Below are positions 32,561 to 43,682 of a stretch of 64,000 bases of DNA, in pieces. The notes below the pieces were generated by a model. It ran no database searches and was not told the origin of the DNA. It saw only the letters and a list, made by a program, of their open reading frames with translations. The DNA comes from Adenophora triphylla var. japonica (taxonomy: Eukaryota > Streptophyta > Magnoliopsida > Asterales > Campanulaceae). The position numbers and the translations under genes were made by a program. How positions within the stretch are numbered: the first letter of the stretch is position 1; every line of letters starts with the position of its first letter. Where the stretch lies: the NCBI GenBank assembly GCA_022495995.1, contig JAFEMH010000990.1, forward strand, positions 1 through 64,000. The letters are read 5' to 3'.

Positions 32561-35500
32561 TTATATTGCACACAAACTCAGAGATTTTCTTAGAGTGGAA
32601 AATCTCTGAAAATCAAGGGCTTTGGTGAAAATGTCAGCCAACTGTTTTTTAGTGCTAATTGATTCCATGCTAATAATTTTTTGCTCAACAAGATAACGAA
32701 TTAAATGATGTCTAATGTCAATGTGTTTAGTACGTGAGTGTTGAACAGGATTTTTTGATATTTCTATGGCACTTAGATTATCACAAAAAACAGTTAGGAT
32801 ATCACTTTTAAGTCCATAATCTTTAATCATCTGATTCATCCAAAGGAGTTGAGAACAACAACTCCCTACAGCCACATACTCTGATTCAGCAGTAGAAAGG
32901 GATACACAGTTCTGTTTTCTGCTATACCAAGATACTAAGTTGTTCTCAAGATAAAAACAACCACCAGATGTGCTTTTCCTATCATCAGTATTGCCTGCCC
33001 AATCAGAGTCACTGAATCCTACCAGATTTGTGTTGGTTTCTCTAGTATAGCTTAGCCCTAAATTGATAGTACCACCAACATATCTAATAATTCTTTTTAC
33101 AGCTTTGAGGTGGGATAATTTGGGGCAAGCTTGATATCTAGCACACAGGCATACACTAAACATTATGTCAGGGTGACTTGCTGAAAGGAATAACAAGCTC
33201 CCAATCATACTTCTATATAAGGTGGGGTAAACATCCTCACCATTCTCATCTTTGCACAACTTTTGGGATGATCCCATAGGGGTTTTAAAGTGAGAGGCAT
33301 TGTCAAGAGAGATTTTTTTAATCAAGTTTTTGGCATACTTACTTTGAGATATAAAAATTCCTTCCTTATTTTGTTTTATTTGAAGTCCTAGAAAGTAGGT
33401 TAACTCACCAACCATACTCATTTCAAAGGTGGTAGTCATACTTGTGACAAAATAGTCTAACATATCTTTGGAAGATGATCCAAATACAATGTCATCAACA
33501 TAAATTTAGGCCACTAAGATTCCTACATTTTCTTTTAAAATAAATAAGGTTTTATCTACCTCACCTCTCTTAAATCCCATTTGTATGAGGTGTTCAGTTA
33601 GCCTCCCATACCAAGCTCTAGGGGCTTGTTTTAGACCATATAAGGCCTTTTTCAACTTATATACATGATTAGGGAAATGGGGATCAATGAAGCCCTTAGG
33701 TTGTTCAACATAGGCTTCTTCATTTAGGACACCATTCAAAAAGGTACTCTTAACATCCATTTGATGTAGAGTAATGTCCAAATAACAAGCAATAGCAAGT
33801 AAAAGCCTAATTGACTCTATCCTAGCAACAAGAGCAAATGTTTCTTCAAAATCTATTCCTTCTATTTGAGTGTAACCTTGGGCTACAAGCCTAGCTTTAT
33901 TTCTTGTAATTTGCCCATTTTCATCAGTTTTATTTTTAAAAATCCACTTAGTTCCTATTACATTTCCTCCTATAGGCCTAGGAACTAAAGTTCATACTTC
34001 ATTTTTCTCAAATTGGTTTAATTTCTCTTGCATGGCAACAATCCAATTATCATCTTTCATAGCTTCTACAACATTTTTAGGTTCAATATTGGAAACAAAA
34101 CAGCAAGAACTAACCTTGTTCACTTGTGATTCAACACAACTTAGCCCAGCCAACTCACGGTAGTTGACTCTTGGCTTTTCCCTTGTGCTAATTTTCTCGT
34201 TTACATCACCCACTACTTGAGATATTGGGTGATTCTTTTGTACTCTGCTGGGTATGTCTTTGGTCCTATCCAAATTACCTTCTTCACAGTCTGAATCCTC
34301 AGATTCTGAACCAGATTTTGTTTGCTCTGATGTAGGTGATGATGTGCTCGCATCAGTACCTGCATCTGCTTTCTGCAGTCCATTTTGCTGCGTCTGTTTA
34401 GTTTGATTCTGAGTTTCCTGCATTGTCTCTATACAATCTGAGACATCATCTTCAAGAGATTTTAAATTCAAGTCAGCAGTATCATCAAATGTAACATTAA
34501 TTGATTCCATCACAGTTTTGGTTCTAAGGTTGTAAACCCTATATGCACGACTGTTTGTGGAATATCCAAGAAAAACAGCTTTGTCACTTTTGGAATCAAA
34601 TTTAGAGAGATAATCTCTATCATTTAGAACATAGCAAATGCAACCAAAAACATGAAAATATTTTAGAGTAGGTTTTTTACCAAGAAAAATTTCATAGGGA
34701 GTCATGGTTGATCCAACTCTCAAATAAACTCTATTTCCTATGTGACAAGCAGTATTAAGTGCTTCAGCCCAAAATCGTTTAGAGATGTTCTTAGAACTAA
34801 GCATGACACGAGCCATCTCTTGTAAAGTACGATTTTTTCTTTCAGCAACCCCATTTTATTGAGGTGTTTTAGGGACTAAAAAATCATGGGTGATTCCTTT
34901 GGAATCACAAAACTTTGAGAATAAAGTGTTCTCATATTCAGTTCCATGATCAGACTTAATTTTGATAACTTTCTTACCATACAAGTTTTTCACCTTTTTA
35001 TACCAAACTTTAAATACTTCAAGTGCTTCAGATTTTTCTTTTAAATATAGCACCCAAGTATACCTAGAGAAATCATCTACACAAACAAATGAATACTTCT
35101 TTCTACCTAAGCTCTCAACTTCAATTGGTCCCATAAGGTCAGTATGTATTAATTCTAAAATTTCAGACGTGGAACTTTGGTCAACTTTTGGATGAGAGGC
35201 TTTGGTTTGCTTGCCCTTTTGACAAGGACCACACACATTTGATTGTTTAAAGTCAAGCTTGGGCAAGTGTTTAACAACATCAAATCTAACTAGTTCTTCT
35301 ATTTTCATATAGCTAGCATGTCCTAACTTTTGATGCCATAGTTCAAGTTCATTTGTTTTGGAGCTAAGGTAGGATAAGTTATCCTCAAATTTGTAACAAT
35401 TATCTTGAGACCTTACTCCAGTGAATAGGCATTTATTAATGTTATCAAACACTTTACACTCATGTTTGTCAAAATTAACATGCAAATTGTCATCACACAG

Positions 35501-36250
35501 TTGGCTTATACTAATAAGATTAGCTTTCAAACCTTCTACATGATAGACATTTTTCAGTTTAGGCATATTATTCACACATAAAGTACCTTTACCTACAATC
35601 TTACCTTGTGCTCCTCCCCCATAATTCACATTCCCACCTTTGACAGAGATGTAATCCGTGAGGAATTCTGCATTACCTGTCATGTGCCTTGAGCACCCGC
35701 TATCAAAGTACCATGAGCTAGCAATGCTGCTCTTGAGAGAGGTGAACACTACCTTGCATTCTTCATTTTTCTTTTCTATCCAAACAAACTGACCCGTTTT
35801 CTGTCGATGTGAGTGGTGATGTGAGTGCATCCGTCCACTCATCTGAGGAGCATCTTTTCCCAGATCACGAATCCTCTTATAACAGAAAGGTCTTATGTGT
35901 CCTGGTAAGAAGCAGTAATGGCACACAAATCTTTTCTTTTTGGTTGATGATTTTTGGTTGTGAAAAGGTTTAGGTTTCGAGGAGCTACTTTCTCCCTCTT
36001 TCAAAAAATTTGATTCAAAACCAAGACCTGTTTTCGAAAACTTGCTTACATTAAGAACCTCATCAAGAGTTGCCTTTCCAGTATTCATCTTTTCAAAAGT
36101 TTTCTTGGCCTCCGTGAGTTCGGTTTTGGTTTTTTCAAGCTCAATGTCACGTTTAGTGAGCATGACCTCAAGTTTGGCAATTGAATCTTTTTGGTTATCA
36201 TTTTCAGTAGATACATTTTTCAGCTCATCTTTAAATTTAGATAATTCAGT
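32561..36250 (-). pseudogene. Copia pol: protease, integrase, RT, RNase H
   Basis: In order on the - strand: coiled coil, second zinc knuckle (CHYCFLPGHIRPFC), protease (WYFDSGCSRHMTG), integrase HHCC (ELWHQKLGHAS...CGPCQKGK), core Asp residues in LIHTDLMGPI and IKSDHGTEYEN, the Glu motif (NGVAERKN), RT ([27 protein letters not shown]) and RNase H (GFSDSDWAG, STAESEYVAV, SRTKHIDIRHH), ending at 32561. Three in-frame stops break it: at 34856-34858 just before NGVAERKN, at 33992-33994 before TLVPRP, and at 33506-33508 just before the YVDD block. Apart from these the frame is well kept. The stops make full-length Pol impossible without suppression. Confidence 0.92.
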
Positions 36251-37574
36251 AGAGTTTTTCAGTTACCTTTTCAAAGACAACAATTTTTTCAACACGCTTT
36301 TCCCAATCGGCATATAGCTCAGCATAGGCATCCAGTAGCTCATTATAGTTTCCATCATCTTCTTCTTCATTTTCAGACTTCTTGTTCAGTGAGGAGGTAT
36401 AACAGTTTATAAGAGGTTCAGAAGATGTGAGGGTAGATGTGATAACATCTGAAGCTACATCAGATTGATAGTCATGATTTGGAGGCGAGATTTTCATGAT
36501 TGCTAAGTTTAGCGACTCATCTTCGTCATCACTATCACTAAGGGTCGCACTTAGGCTCATCCCCTTTTTCTTCAGAGTATTGGCACATTCATTTGCATAA
36601 TGCCCAAACCCTTTACAGGCTCTACACTGAACAAATTCAGATCTATTTTTAGAAAAACTAGTGGGTTTCTTGAAAGTACTCTCATTATCCTCTTTTGGTT
36701 TATCAAAAGTAGTTGATTTTTTGGAGGGAAATTTGTTGTCTCTTTTGTTTTTGAGGAAAGAAGTAAATTTTTTAGTTAAAAGAGCAACATCTTCGGTTTC
36801 CAAATTAGAAATATCAATTTCATTTAAGATTTCCTCAATCACTTTTGGAATTGAGGATGCTTTAGAAAGAGCAGAAGCAAGAGCAACACTTTCAGCTTTA
36901 TGTTGTTGCTGAATGGAAATGTTCATTTCAAACATGGTTAGTTTACCCACAAGAGTATCTAAAGCCATGGTTGCAGTATCATTTGCTTCTTCAATAGCAG
37001 CTATTTTAATGTTGAACTTATCTGTGACAGATCTTAACATTTTGCAAACTAATCTAGCATTAGAAATAGGCTCACCTAGGGAGAGACATTCATTTGAGAT
37101 TTCTCTTATTCTAGCAGAATAACTTTTTATGTCCTTAGTCTCAGTCATCCTCAAGTTTTCAAACTTGGTCATGAGAATCCTTAACCTAGTGGCTTTAACA
37201 CTGTCATCACCTTCACAGTGAGCTTGCAAAATATCCCAGGCTTTCTTTGCTATATTTTGATTCAAAACAAGTCTAAATATGTGTTCATCCACATGATTTG
37301 AAATAGCACCAAGAGCCTTGGAATTGTAATTAGCAAGAGTAACCTCATCTGCGGTCCATTCTTCCTCAGGCTTAATTTTGTACACTTTTTCAAAAATTTC
37401 ACCCTCTTCTTCTTTATTCTTAACTTCAGCCTTAGGAGGGGACCATGGAATAATGATGCTAAGCCAGGCTCGTTCATCAATTGCTTTGATGAAGAGACGC
37501 ATTTTGGCTTTCCATATAGCATAATTAGTTTCATCTAAAACCGGGGGACGGTATTGATTCAAGTGTCCTTCCAT
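36246..37574 (-). CDS. Copia Gag
   Basis: The ATG at 37574 lies 44 bases inside the primer site; the frame upstream overlaps the primer site and has no ATG. The product is 442 aa. It has the copia Gag core (YRPPVLDETNYAIWKAKMR, KKAWDILQAHCEGDD, IKSYSARIREISNEC, RLVCKMLRSVTDKF), a zinc knuckle CRACKGFGHYANEC (CX2CX4HX4C), and an acidic, coiled-coil C-terminal region. The frame ends at 36246, while the coiled coil continues in another frame without interruption into pol. So either a frameshift mutation or a translational frame change lies at about 36250-36270. Gag would form the cytoplasmic particle. It is the best-preserved reading frame of the element. Confidence 0.88.
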   Translation of the reverse strand: MEGHLNQYRPPVLDETNYAIWKAKMRLFIKAIDERAWLSIIIPWSPPKAEVKNKEEEGEIFEKVYKIKPEEEWTADEVTLANYNSKALGAISNHVDEHIFRLVLNQNIAKKAWDILQAHCEGDDSVKATRLRILMTKFENLRMTETKDIKSYSARIREISNECLSLGEPISNARLVCKMLRSVTDKFNIKIAAIEEANDTATMALDTLVGKLTMFEMNISIQQQHKAESVALASALSKASSIPKVIEEILNEIDISNLETEDVALLTKKFTSFLKNKRDNKFPSKKSTTFDKPKEDNESTFKKPTSFSKNRSEFVQCRACKGFGHYANECANTLKKKGMSLSATLSDSDDEDESLNLAIMKISPPNHDYQSDVASDVITSTLTSSEPLINCYTSSLNKKSENEEEDDGNYNELLDAYAELYADWEKRVEKIVVFEKVTEKLY

Positions 37575-37617
37575 AATGACCACTCTTTCTTGGATCTCAC
37601 TCAGTGAAGTCGAGTGT

Positions 37618-37630
37618 GGCTCTGATACCA
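37618..37630 (-). other. Primer binding site, initiator tRNA-Met
   Basis: On the - strand TGGTATCAGAGCC begins two bases after the 5' LTR. It is complementary to the 3' end of plant initiator tRNA-Met, the usual primer of copia elements. Confidence 0.92.
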
Positions 37631-37632
37631 AT

Positions 37633-38256
37633 TGAAAGAAATGGAGCGGCTAGGAAGTTCACAGGAACCAGATGTGAGTCCTGATGCTATCGCACCAGTA
37701 CTAGCACAACAGAGAAATGCAGCGGAAATTAAATAAAGACAACGAAACACACAAGGATTTAAACACTTATCTACAGCAAAATGCTGTAGACAATAAACTT
37801 CTCTTATTAAATCACTTTCGAATTGATTACAAAATATAAACTAAGAGAATGACTAAATCAACAAAGAGAACTCTCACTAAAACAAAACTCCTCTAAGCCT
37901 GAAATCCTTCAGCCTTTTGGAGTATTAAAACCGTGTCCTGTACACTGTCTTGGCTCTTGTATTTATAGCCAAGGAGGTTAGTGCTAACGGGTAAGGATAA
38001 GCTTTTGATGAAGAGCTTTGATCCATATCTTCAATCTCTTCACCCTTCTTTATCACTTTAAGCCTTCATTTATCCATATGAGAGTCCTAGAAAATAATCA
38101 AAACAATACTAAAAAGATAATAAATTTCGGTTAATAGGTTAGTAATAATAAAAATCAAATATAAAATATTTACATAATTTAAATATAAACAAAGTAACAA
38201 AACATAATTAAGTCAACCTTTTTGACTTGGTCACGTGTGATGCTATCACACTTTCA
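37633..38256 (-). repeat. 5' LTR of the copia element
   Basis: 624 bp, TG...CA bounded, TATAAAT on the - strand at 37961-37967. It is followed on the - strand by the primer site. It differs from the other LTR by 8 substitutions in my reading. Confidence 0.95.
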
Positions 38257-38591
38257 GAAGACAAAATGAAAAATTTGACATTTGAAACTGTTTACATAAC
38301 TGTTCACGAACAATTGTGATTTATACTATAGATACATAAAACTCACAAAAACACAATGTATCTGTTATTCAATAATTTGGCAAAATCATTTTTTGGGCCA
38401 CTCATAAGTCATACCCCCAGATCCAGAATATTCAATTTTGTTTAACATGTTTATCACTTAAACCATCAATATCTAAATATATTCAACATTATCATTCAAA
38501 ATATATAAGTGAGCCCAAAAATGAATTTAAAATAACTTTATTTAACTAGTTGCTCCCAAAATCTCTGTTATCCCCCTCACTAAAATACTAT
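38257..38591. other. AT-rich flank of the copia insertion
   Basis: Resembles the sequence left of the copia element in composition and may be the continuation of the split Helitron-like element. No gene. Confidence 0.4.
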
Positions 38592-38876
38592 ACTCCCTCC
38601 GTTCCACCTCACTTGACACTCAAGAGGTGGGCACAAGAACTAAGAAAAAAGAATAAAATAAAAAAATGTGTGGTAAAAAATGAAGAGAGAGAATGAGTGA
38701 GATAAATAGTAGTGTTGATTGAATAAATTGAGTGGTGGAAAATGAAGAGAGAGAATGAGTGGTGGGGTCCATCTAATATAAAAATATAAAAAGTAGGCTA
38801 TTTTTGAGAGATGTCAAGTGAGCTGGGACGGCCCAAAAATGGAAATAAGTGTCAAGTGAGCTGGGACGGAGGGAGT
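38592..38876. mobile_element. Stowaway MITE, 285 bp
   Basis: Ends ACTCCCTCCGTTCCACC and GCTGGGACGGAGGGAGT are inverted repeats bounded by TA. The body contains two copies of AATGAAGAGAGAGAATGAGT, and the right terminal block GTCAAGTGAGCTGGGACGG occurs twice. This is the clearest member of the MITE family in the window. Confidence 0.8.
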
Positions 38877-39737
38877 ATATAATAATTTTTAGATTGCAAA
38901 TAGTTGGTTGCATTTTTACATATTAGATAAAATTATAAAATACGTACAAATTTAGATTTTATAATGTAAACATGTTCATTGAAATTGAAAAAAAAAATCA
39001 ACAACAAAATGAAGAAAGTGCAATTTCAAATTTTGACCCAGCTTTGATTTTTTATTCATTTTGAATTTATTTTCTCCTATAAAAAGTATGTAAAATCTTA
39101 TTCAACCCCCTCAATTTTAAATTTTTAAATTTTAGTTTTCTTCTTCAATTTCTATGGACATGTTTATATTTTTAAATTTTTAAAATTGAAATTTATGGAC
39201 ATTAGTTACAAATTTAAAATGCAACCTGCAATAATAATTTTAAATTTCAAATTTAAAAGCTCTAGGCTATAATTAATTAATGTAATTATACACAATAATA
39301 GCCATTTAACTTTTTAATAAATATTAATAGGTTCATAAAATAGAAATTTTAATTTATAGGTACTTTAGATGGGTATAAATGAGATTTAAAACTAATTAAT
39401 GGGGAAAAATTTAACAAAAATCTATTTTAGTGATTATTTGTATACTTTTAGTTAATTTAGTGTCAAGATTGAATATTTTGAAATTTTGGTAATCTATTTG
39501 ATTAATTTGATATAGCTGGGTGATAAGATTGAATATAATGAACAAAAATGTTTTGTCATTCATGAAAGGGGTGCGTGTACCTTAATTTTAATATTTCAGA
39601 AACATTGTATCGCTCTTTACACAGCAACTATGTAAATTTAGGGTTTTTTTTTTTTTTTTTTTTTTAAATAATACATTTTTAAAATTATATTTATCAGAGT
39701 GACTTACTTTTCAAACTTTTTCCTAAAATGTCCCATT
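38877..39737. other. AT-rich intergenic DNA with a long T run
   Basis: No gene. A T run of about 23 bases lies near 39643-39665. The rest is unstructured A/T-rich sequence. Confidence 0.55.
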
Positions 39738-39981
39738 TTTTGAAACTCGCTACACTGTGTAGCGAGTTTGACTGGAAAAGGTCAAACTCGTTACACGGTG
39801 CAGCGAGTTCTAAGTAATTAAGTTTGCCAGTTTGCAATTAATTAGGGCAATTAATTAAAGAGAAACTCGCTACACCGTGTATCAATTAATTAGGGCAATT
39901 AATTAAAGAGAAACTCGCTACACCGTGTAGCGAGTTTGACCTGTCACAGTCAAACTCGCTCACCGTGTAGCGAGTTTCCCT
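39738..39981. repeat. Cluster of ACTCGCTACAC hairpins
   Basis: AAACTCGCTACAC and its inverse GTGTAGCGAGTTT recur five times as hairpins. The first (39744-39770) has 13-bp perfect arms around one base. Between them a 48-bp unit containing CAATTAATTAGGGCAATTAA is repeated at 39835 and 39883. The cluster lies just beyond the 3' end of the mobile-domain gene remnant, which suggests a shared transposon. I found no matching terminus on its other side. Confidence 0.75.
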
Positions 39982-40473
39982 TTTTTTTTTTTTGCCTAGA
40001 TAAGGTTTTTCAGATTCATTACCCTCCAATCCCTCGTTCATTCATTTTCATATCCTCCTCGCAACACTCAATCTTCTCAATCCTAATTCTATTAAACCAA
40101 AAAATGGATCCTAGTTTCAGTAGCGAGTGCACTTGAACTTGTTTCCACAGCAACAGCAATCTTCAGCAACCCACCTGCAAACAACCAAAACCAAAAAACC
40201 TGCTGCAAACAATCAAACCAAACAACCTGCAAACAAAATCTCATATCCAATACAACATGTCCAATATTCAATATATTATGAAACACTAAACCTGTACAAT
40301 ATACCATAACACACACCTACACATCTACATAAATGTGTAGAAAGTGTAAAATAAAATAAAATGCAAATATCCAAATAAAAACTAAAAAAATCATAGTTTC
40401 AGCTATTACAAATAAAAATATCCAAATAACAACTATTAGTACAAAGTTTCAAGGTACAAATAAAAAAAAAGTT

Positions 40474-42427
40474 TCACCTATTCCTCCTCTCGTAGTCAGA
40501 AGGGGTGTACTTACTCGTCGAATTCCGCTGCCGAGACCCTCTTCTAATGAACTCCTCCCGTTGAGCAGGGGTAAGTTGTACCCCACTAGACGAAGTCGCA
40601 GCCGGATCGGAGAAGGGGCGGAGCCCTGCTTGTGATGTAGAAGGAGGAAGCCTAAAGCCACTTCCACTCCCCGAATATAATCTGAAGCCTATAGTGGATC
40701 CAGGGGAAGGGTCTGGCTGAGCACTCCACCCACTCCCACTCCCCCAGCCACTCCTACTCCCCCAGCCACTCCCATCCCCCCACCCACTCTCACCCCCACT
40801 CCCACTACCATAAAATTGACTCTGAGTCTGAGTCCACTGTGACTGTGACTGCCATTCATATTGTTCATCATCCTGGGTCTGGGACTGGGCTTGAGGTTCG
40901 GGCTCGGCATCTGGCTCGTCGTGCAAGTCCATTTGGGATTGTGGTTGTGCATGTGCACGACGTCTAACCCGACGCTGTCGAGACTGTGCGCGATATACCG
41001 GTGGGGGAGGTGCTGCACAGACTGAAGGCGTTGTTTCTCCCTAACTCCCGTGAGCCCTGTGTAATAGTCGCAAAATTGAAGCTTGTCTGGGATGCTCCTC
41101 CGCATCATTGTCGACATGCAAGCGTTGAAGGGTCTGCACCTATTTTTATATCAAAAATAAATATAAGTATGAGAGACATAAGTTAATAATTGAAGTTTTG
41201 TTTAAAAAAATAGAAATAATAACTTGAAAAATGTAAAAACTTACCATAAACTCTAGGCAAGGGGCAACCGACCGGTATCCAGCCTCCTCTATATGAGTGA
41301 GGTTCTGCACAAACATACACGTTATGCTCCGATACCATATCATAAATGGATCGGTGTAATGCATATCGTGAATGCCTGAGACCCCGGAAACCAGAATTTG
41401 TCGCCGCTGTTCCCAGAGTGCAATATATTGTCGATGGCGGTCGCTCCAAATCACGGTATTGTTTCCCCGCCGATCACAACTGTGCAAGTCCGGGCGAGTG
41501 TTGCACGGTTGCAGGACCCTGCAGCGGCGAGCCAAAGCGCCTCACGCGATCCGGTAGATGCCACTCGATCCTCTCAAAGCATACAAGAGGGACCATCGCC
41601 AACCATACGTCCTGACCCTGAGTGCAGTAGGGCGGAGCGTATCTCTCTGCATAAGGCTGCCACACAACCTGATCATCTGTTAGGTTGGCCAGCTGATCAC
41701 GATAGCCTCGCATGTTATGTGCAGTAACCTCCTTCAGATACAGTGATGAATGGGTCCACCTGAAATTTCATAAACAGAATAATTATAAGAAAAAGTTAAA
41801 AAAAAAAACAATAACGACGAGAAAATAACGTATGATATATGTATACCTGCATTCGAGGGGCATGAGCACGTAGTTCGGATCTCTGTAATGCCTACGAATT
41901 TGCGATTGCACACATAGCAACCACTCCCTAGCCCAAATATATATAAATTAAATATATATCAAATACTATAAATAATGCCGCTAATTTGAAATCAAACTTA
42001 AAAACAACTACATAATGAACATTAAAATGAGATAAACATACCTGTAGAACGTTGAGAAATTCTCCGCACTGTTTCGTCAAAGGGTTAGTCGCACTACATA
42101 GCTCTCGATATAGGACAAGCGACGCACTCCCCCAACTGTACTGGCTGACCCTGAAAACATCCCCAAGCAGAGGGAGATAACAAAACTTAACCTTGTTGTT
42201 CGTACGATCAGGCATGACCGTAGAACCCAAGGCGAGCATGATATATGCCCGTACGTACATATTCACAATGTCTAAAGCAGTATCATCGGCGAGGTCATGG
42301 AAGTTTGGAAACATGCTCGTAATCCACCTGAGCTTCAGACTACTTCCATCTATATCTCCGGGATCAGGGACAGCTGAAATTACCCGGATCGCGCTAATTG
42401 CAGCGAGCGGTTTTTTTGATGGACTTC
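40474..42427 (-). pseudogene. Plant mobile domain (PMD) gene, degenerate
   Basis: Segments of a PMD protein follow each other on the - strand: 42427-42042 (LKLRWITSMFPNFHDLADD, YVRAYIMLALG, VKFCYLPLLGDV, YSWGSASLVLYRELC), about 41935-41850 (REWLLCVQSQIRRHYRDPNY), 41748-41246 (VWLAMVPLVCFERIEWHLPD, RQYIALWEQRRQILVSG, HYTDPFMIWYRSITCMF) and about 41140-40474 (Gln/Ser/Gly-rich tail with GSGSGGESGWGDGSGWG). Donors at 42042 and 41850 look real; the second exon lacks a clean acceptor. A TGA at 41474-41476 is followed by a change of frame. PMD proteins, including those annotated as phosphatase 7 long-form homologs, occur both as host silencing factors and inside plant transposons. Here decay and neighbouring repeats favour a transposon-borne copy. 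Confidence 0.75.
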
Positions 42428-42500
42428 ACTGAAAAAGAGAGTCGCCATGTCGTTTTGTATTATGAGACTAAACTTTGAAAAATGCTAGTTTAAAAAGGAG

Positions 42501-42650
42501 GTCGTTTTGATTGGGAGCCAAAACTTAGAAAAAGGCTATTTGAAAAGGAGGTCGTTTTGATTGGGAGCCAAAACTTAGGAAAAGGCTTTTTGAAAAGGAG
42601 GTCATTTTGATTGGGAGCCAAAAATTAGGAAAAGGCTTTTTGAACAGAGA
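42501..42650. repeat. 50-bp tandem repeat, three units
   Basis: GTCGTTTTGATTGGGAGCCA starts units at 42501, 42551 and 42601 (the third with one change), with AAAAGGCTTTTTGAAAAGGAG linking parts. Period exactly 50. It lies between the PMD gene start and the Ty3 LTR. Confidence 0.9.
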
Positions 42651-42791
42651 TTGTTAGGTTCGGAGGTCAGGTTACGTTTCGGGAAGAGTATCTGGAGATC
42701 ACCCAAAATGCCTCGCATGACGAGTCTTTCTACCTTTCTCGAAAAGTGTGCGTGTGTGTGACTGTGAGTGTTCGTGTTACTTTTGAAAATG

Positions 42792-43247
42792 AGTCTGAAT
42801 GACAGACTTTAATCTTGGTTTGAATGACAAGCGTTGATTTTGAAAAGGAACGTTTGAATGACAAACGTTGATTTTAAGGGAGTTTGAAAAGGAGTTCGAA
42901 TGACGAACTTCGGTTTTGAACTGGGCATTACGATGTTACCCATTTTGATGAAAACGATGGCAAATGAGATGCGATCAACGAGTCATTTTGTGACTCGGAC
43001 ATTTGAAAGTAAATACTATCAACAAACCAAACGGTTTGGACTTGTAAATGACAGTATTGAAAATGCGGTATCAACGGATCGAACGATCTGGACGGTAAAA
43101 GTGCGATTGACGAGCCAAACGCTCCGATTTGTAAAGAGCGTAAAGTAAGTGAGATATCAACGGATCAAAGATCCGGACTTTTAAATGACAATCACGAACC
43201 TAACGGTTCGGACGGTAAAAGTGCGAATTGACGGATCAAACGATCCG
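42792..43247 (-). repeat. Tandem hairpin array with changing stems
   Basis: Given on the + strand. First set, loop AATGA: AGTCTG/CAGACT (42792-42808), GTTTG/CAAGC with one mismatch (42818-42832), AACGTTTG/CAAACGTT (42849-42869), AGTTCG/CGAACT (42893-42909). A TGGG/CCCA pair (42922-42942) comes next. Second set, mostly 3-5 base loops of AAAC type: CGAGTCA/TGACTCG (42979-42997), CAAACC/GGTTTG (43023-43038), CGGATC/GATCTG (43075-43090), GAGC/GCTC (43112-43124), CGGATC/GATCCG (43161-43175), CGAACC/GGTTCG (43195-43210), CGGATC/GATCCG (43232-43247). Second-set units usually have ATCAAC or ATTGAC before and GGAC after the stem. Stems differ, pairing is kept. Confidence 0.85.
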
Positions 43248-43675
43248 GACGGTAAATGACAGAAAAGTAAAAAATGGGGCTCGAACGTCGTTTTACCCCT
43301 AAATTACTTCTCTCGAGGGAGAAAAGATGATAGAGGACTAAAACGTATCAAGTCTCGTAGACGGCGTTTCGTGTACATTTTGAGAACTTTGATCGGATCG
43401 AAAGTAGCATATGACACGTAAATCGAGACAAAGCGAGGTTTAGAGAGTGAGAGTGTTACCAATGGCTAAGTATTGACTCTTTTGCTTGGGAGGACGTATA
43501 CGGGATATGAAAAGGTGTTTGAAAGGTGTTTCAGACGTGTTTAGCTTGGAAAACGTGGTTTTCACGCAAATCGAGGCATTTTCGGGGCTCGGGAGGGTGT
43601 TTAGGCTGCTGGGCCGAGGTGAAATGAGGGAGAGTAAATATTTGTGTGGGGTATTTACTGAAGGGGAGGGGCTGT

Positions 43676-43682
43676 ATTTATA
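43676..43682 (-). promoter_or_regulatory. TATA box of the Tat/Ogre-like LTR
   Basis: On the - strand CCTATAAATACAGCCCC. Transcription would run leftward through the hairpin array, which would therefore lie in the R/U5 part of the RNA. Confidence 0.6.

Larger units (their letters stand above)
28364..38256 (-). mobile_element. Ty1/copia element with env-like region (SIRE-type)
   Basis: A 9.9-kb element in - orientation: 5' LTR 37633-38256, primer site, gag, pol, a 1-kb spacer, an env-like region, polypurine tract, 3' LTR 28364-28987. Flanking pentamers are GAGGA and GAAGA, a target duplication with one mismatch. The two LTRs are both 624 bp and I count 8 substitutions and no indel. The gag-PR-INT-RT-RH order defines Ty1/copia. 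The long gag with coiled coil and two zinc knuckles, plus an extra reading frame after pol, points to the SIRE/Maximus lineage. Coding regions carry stops and frameshifts, so this copy is not autonomous. Confidence 0.92.

Noticed and set aside
37575..37631. Upstream extension of the copia gag frame over the primer site
   Set aside because: It starts with TTG inside the primer site. The first ATG is at 37574.
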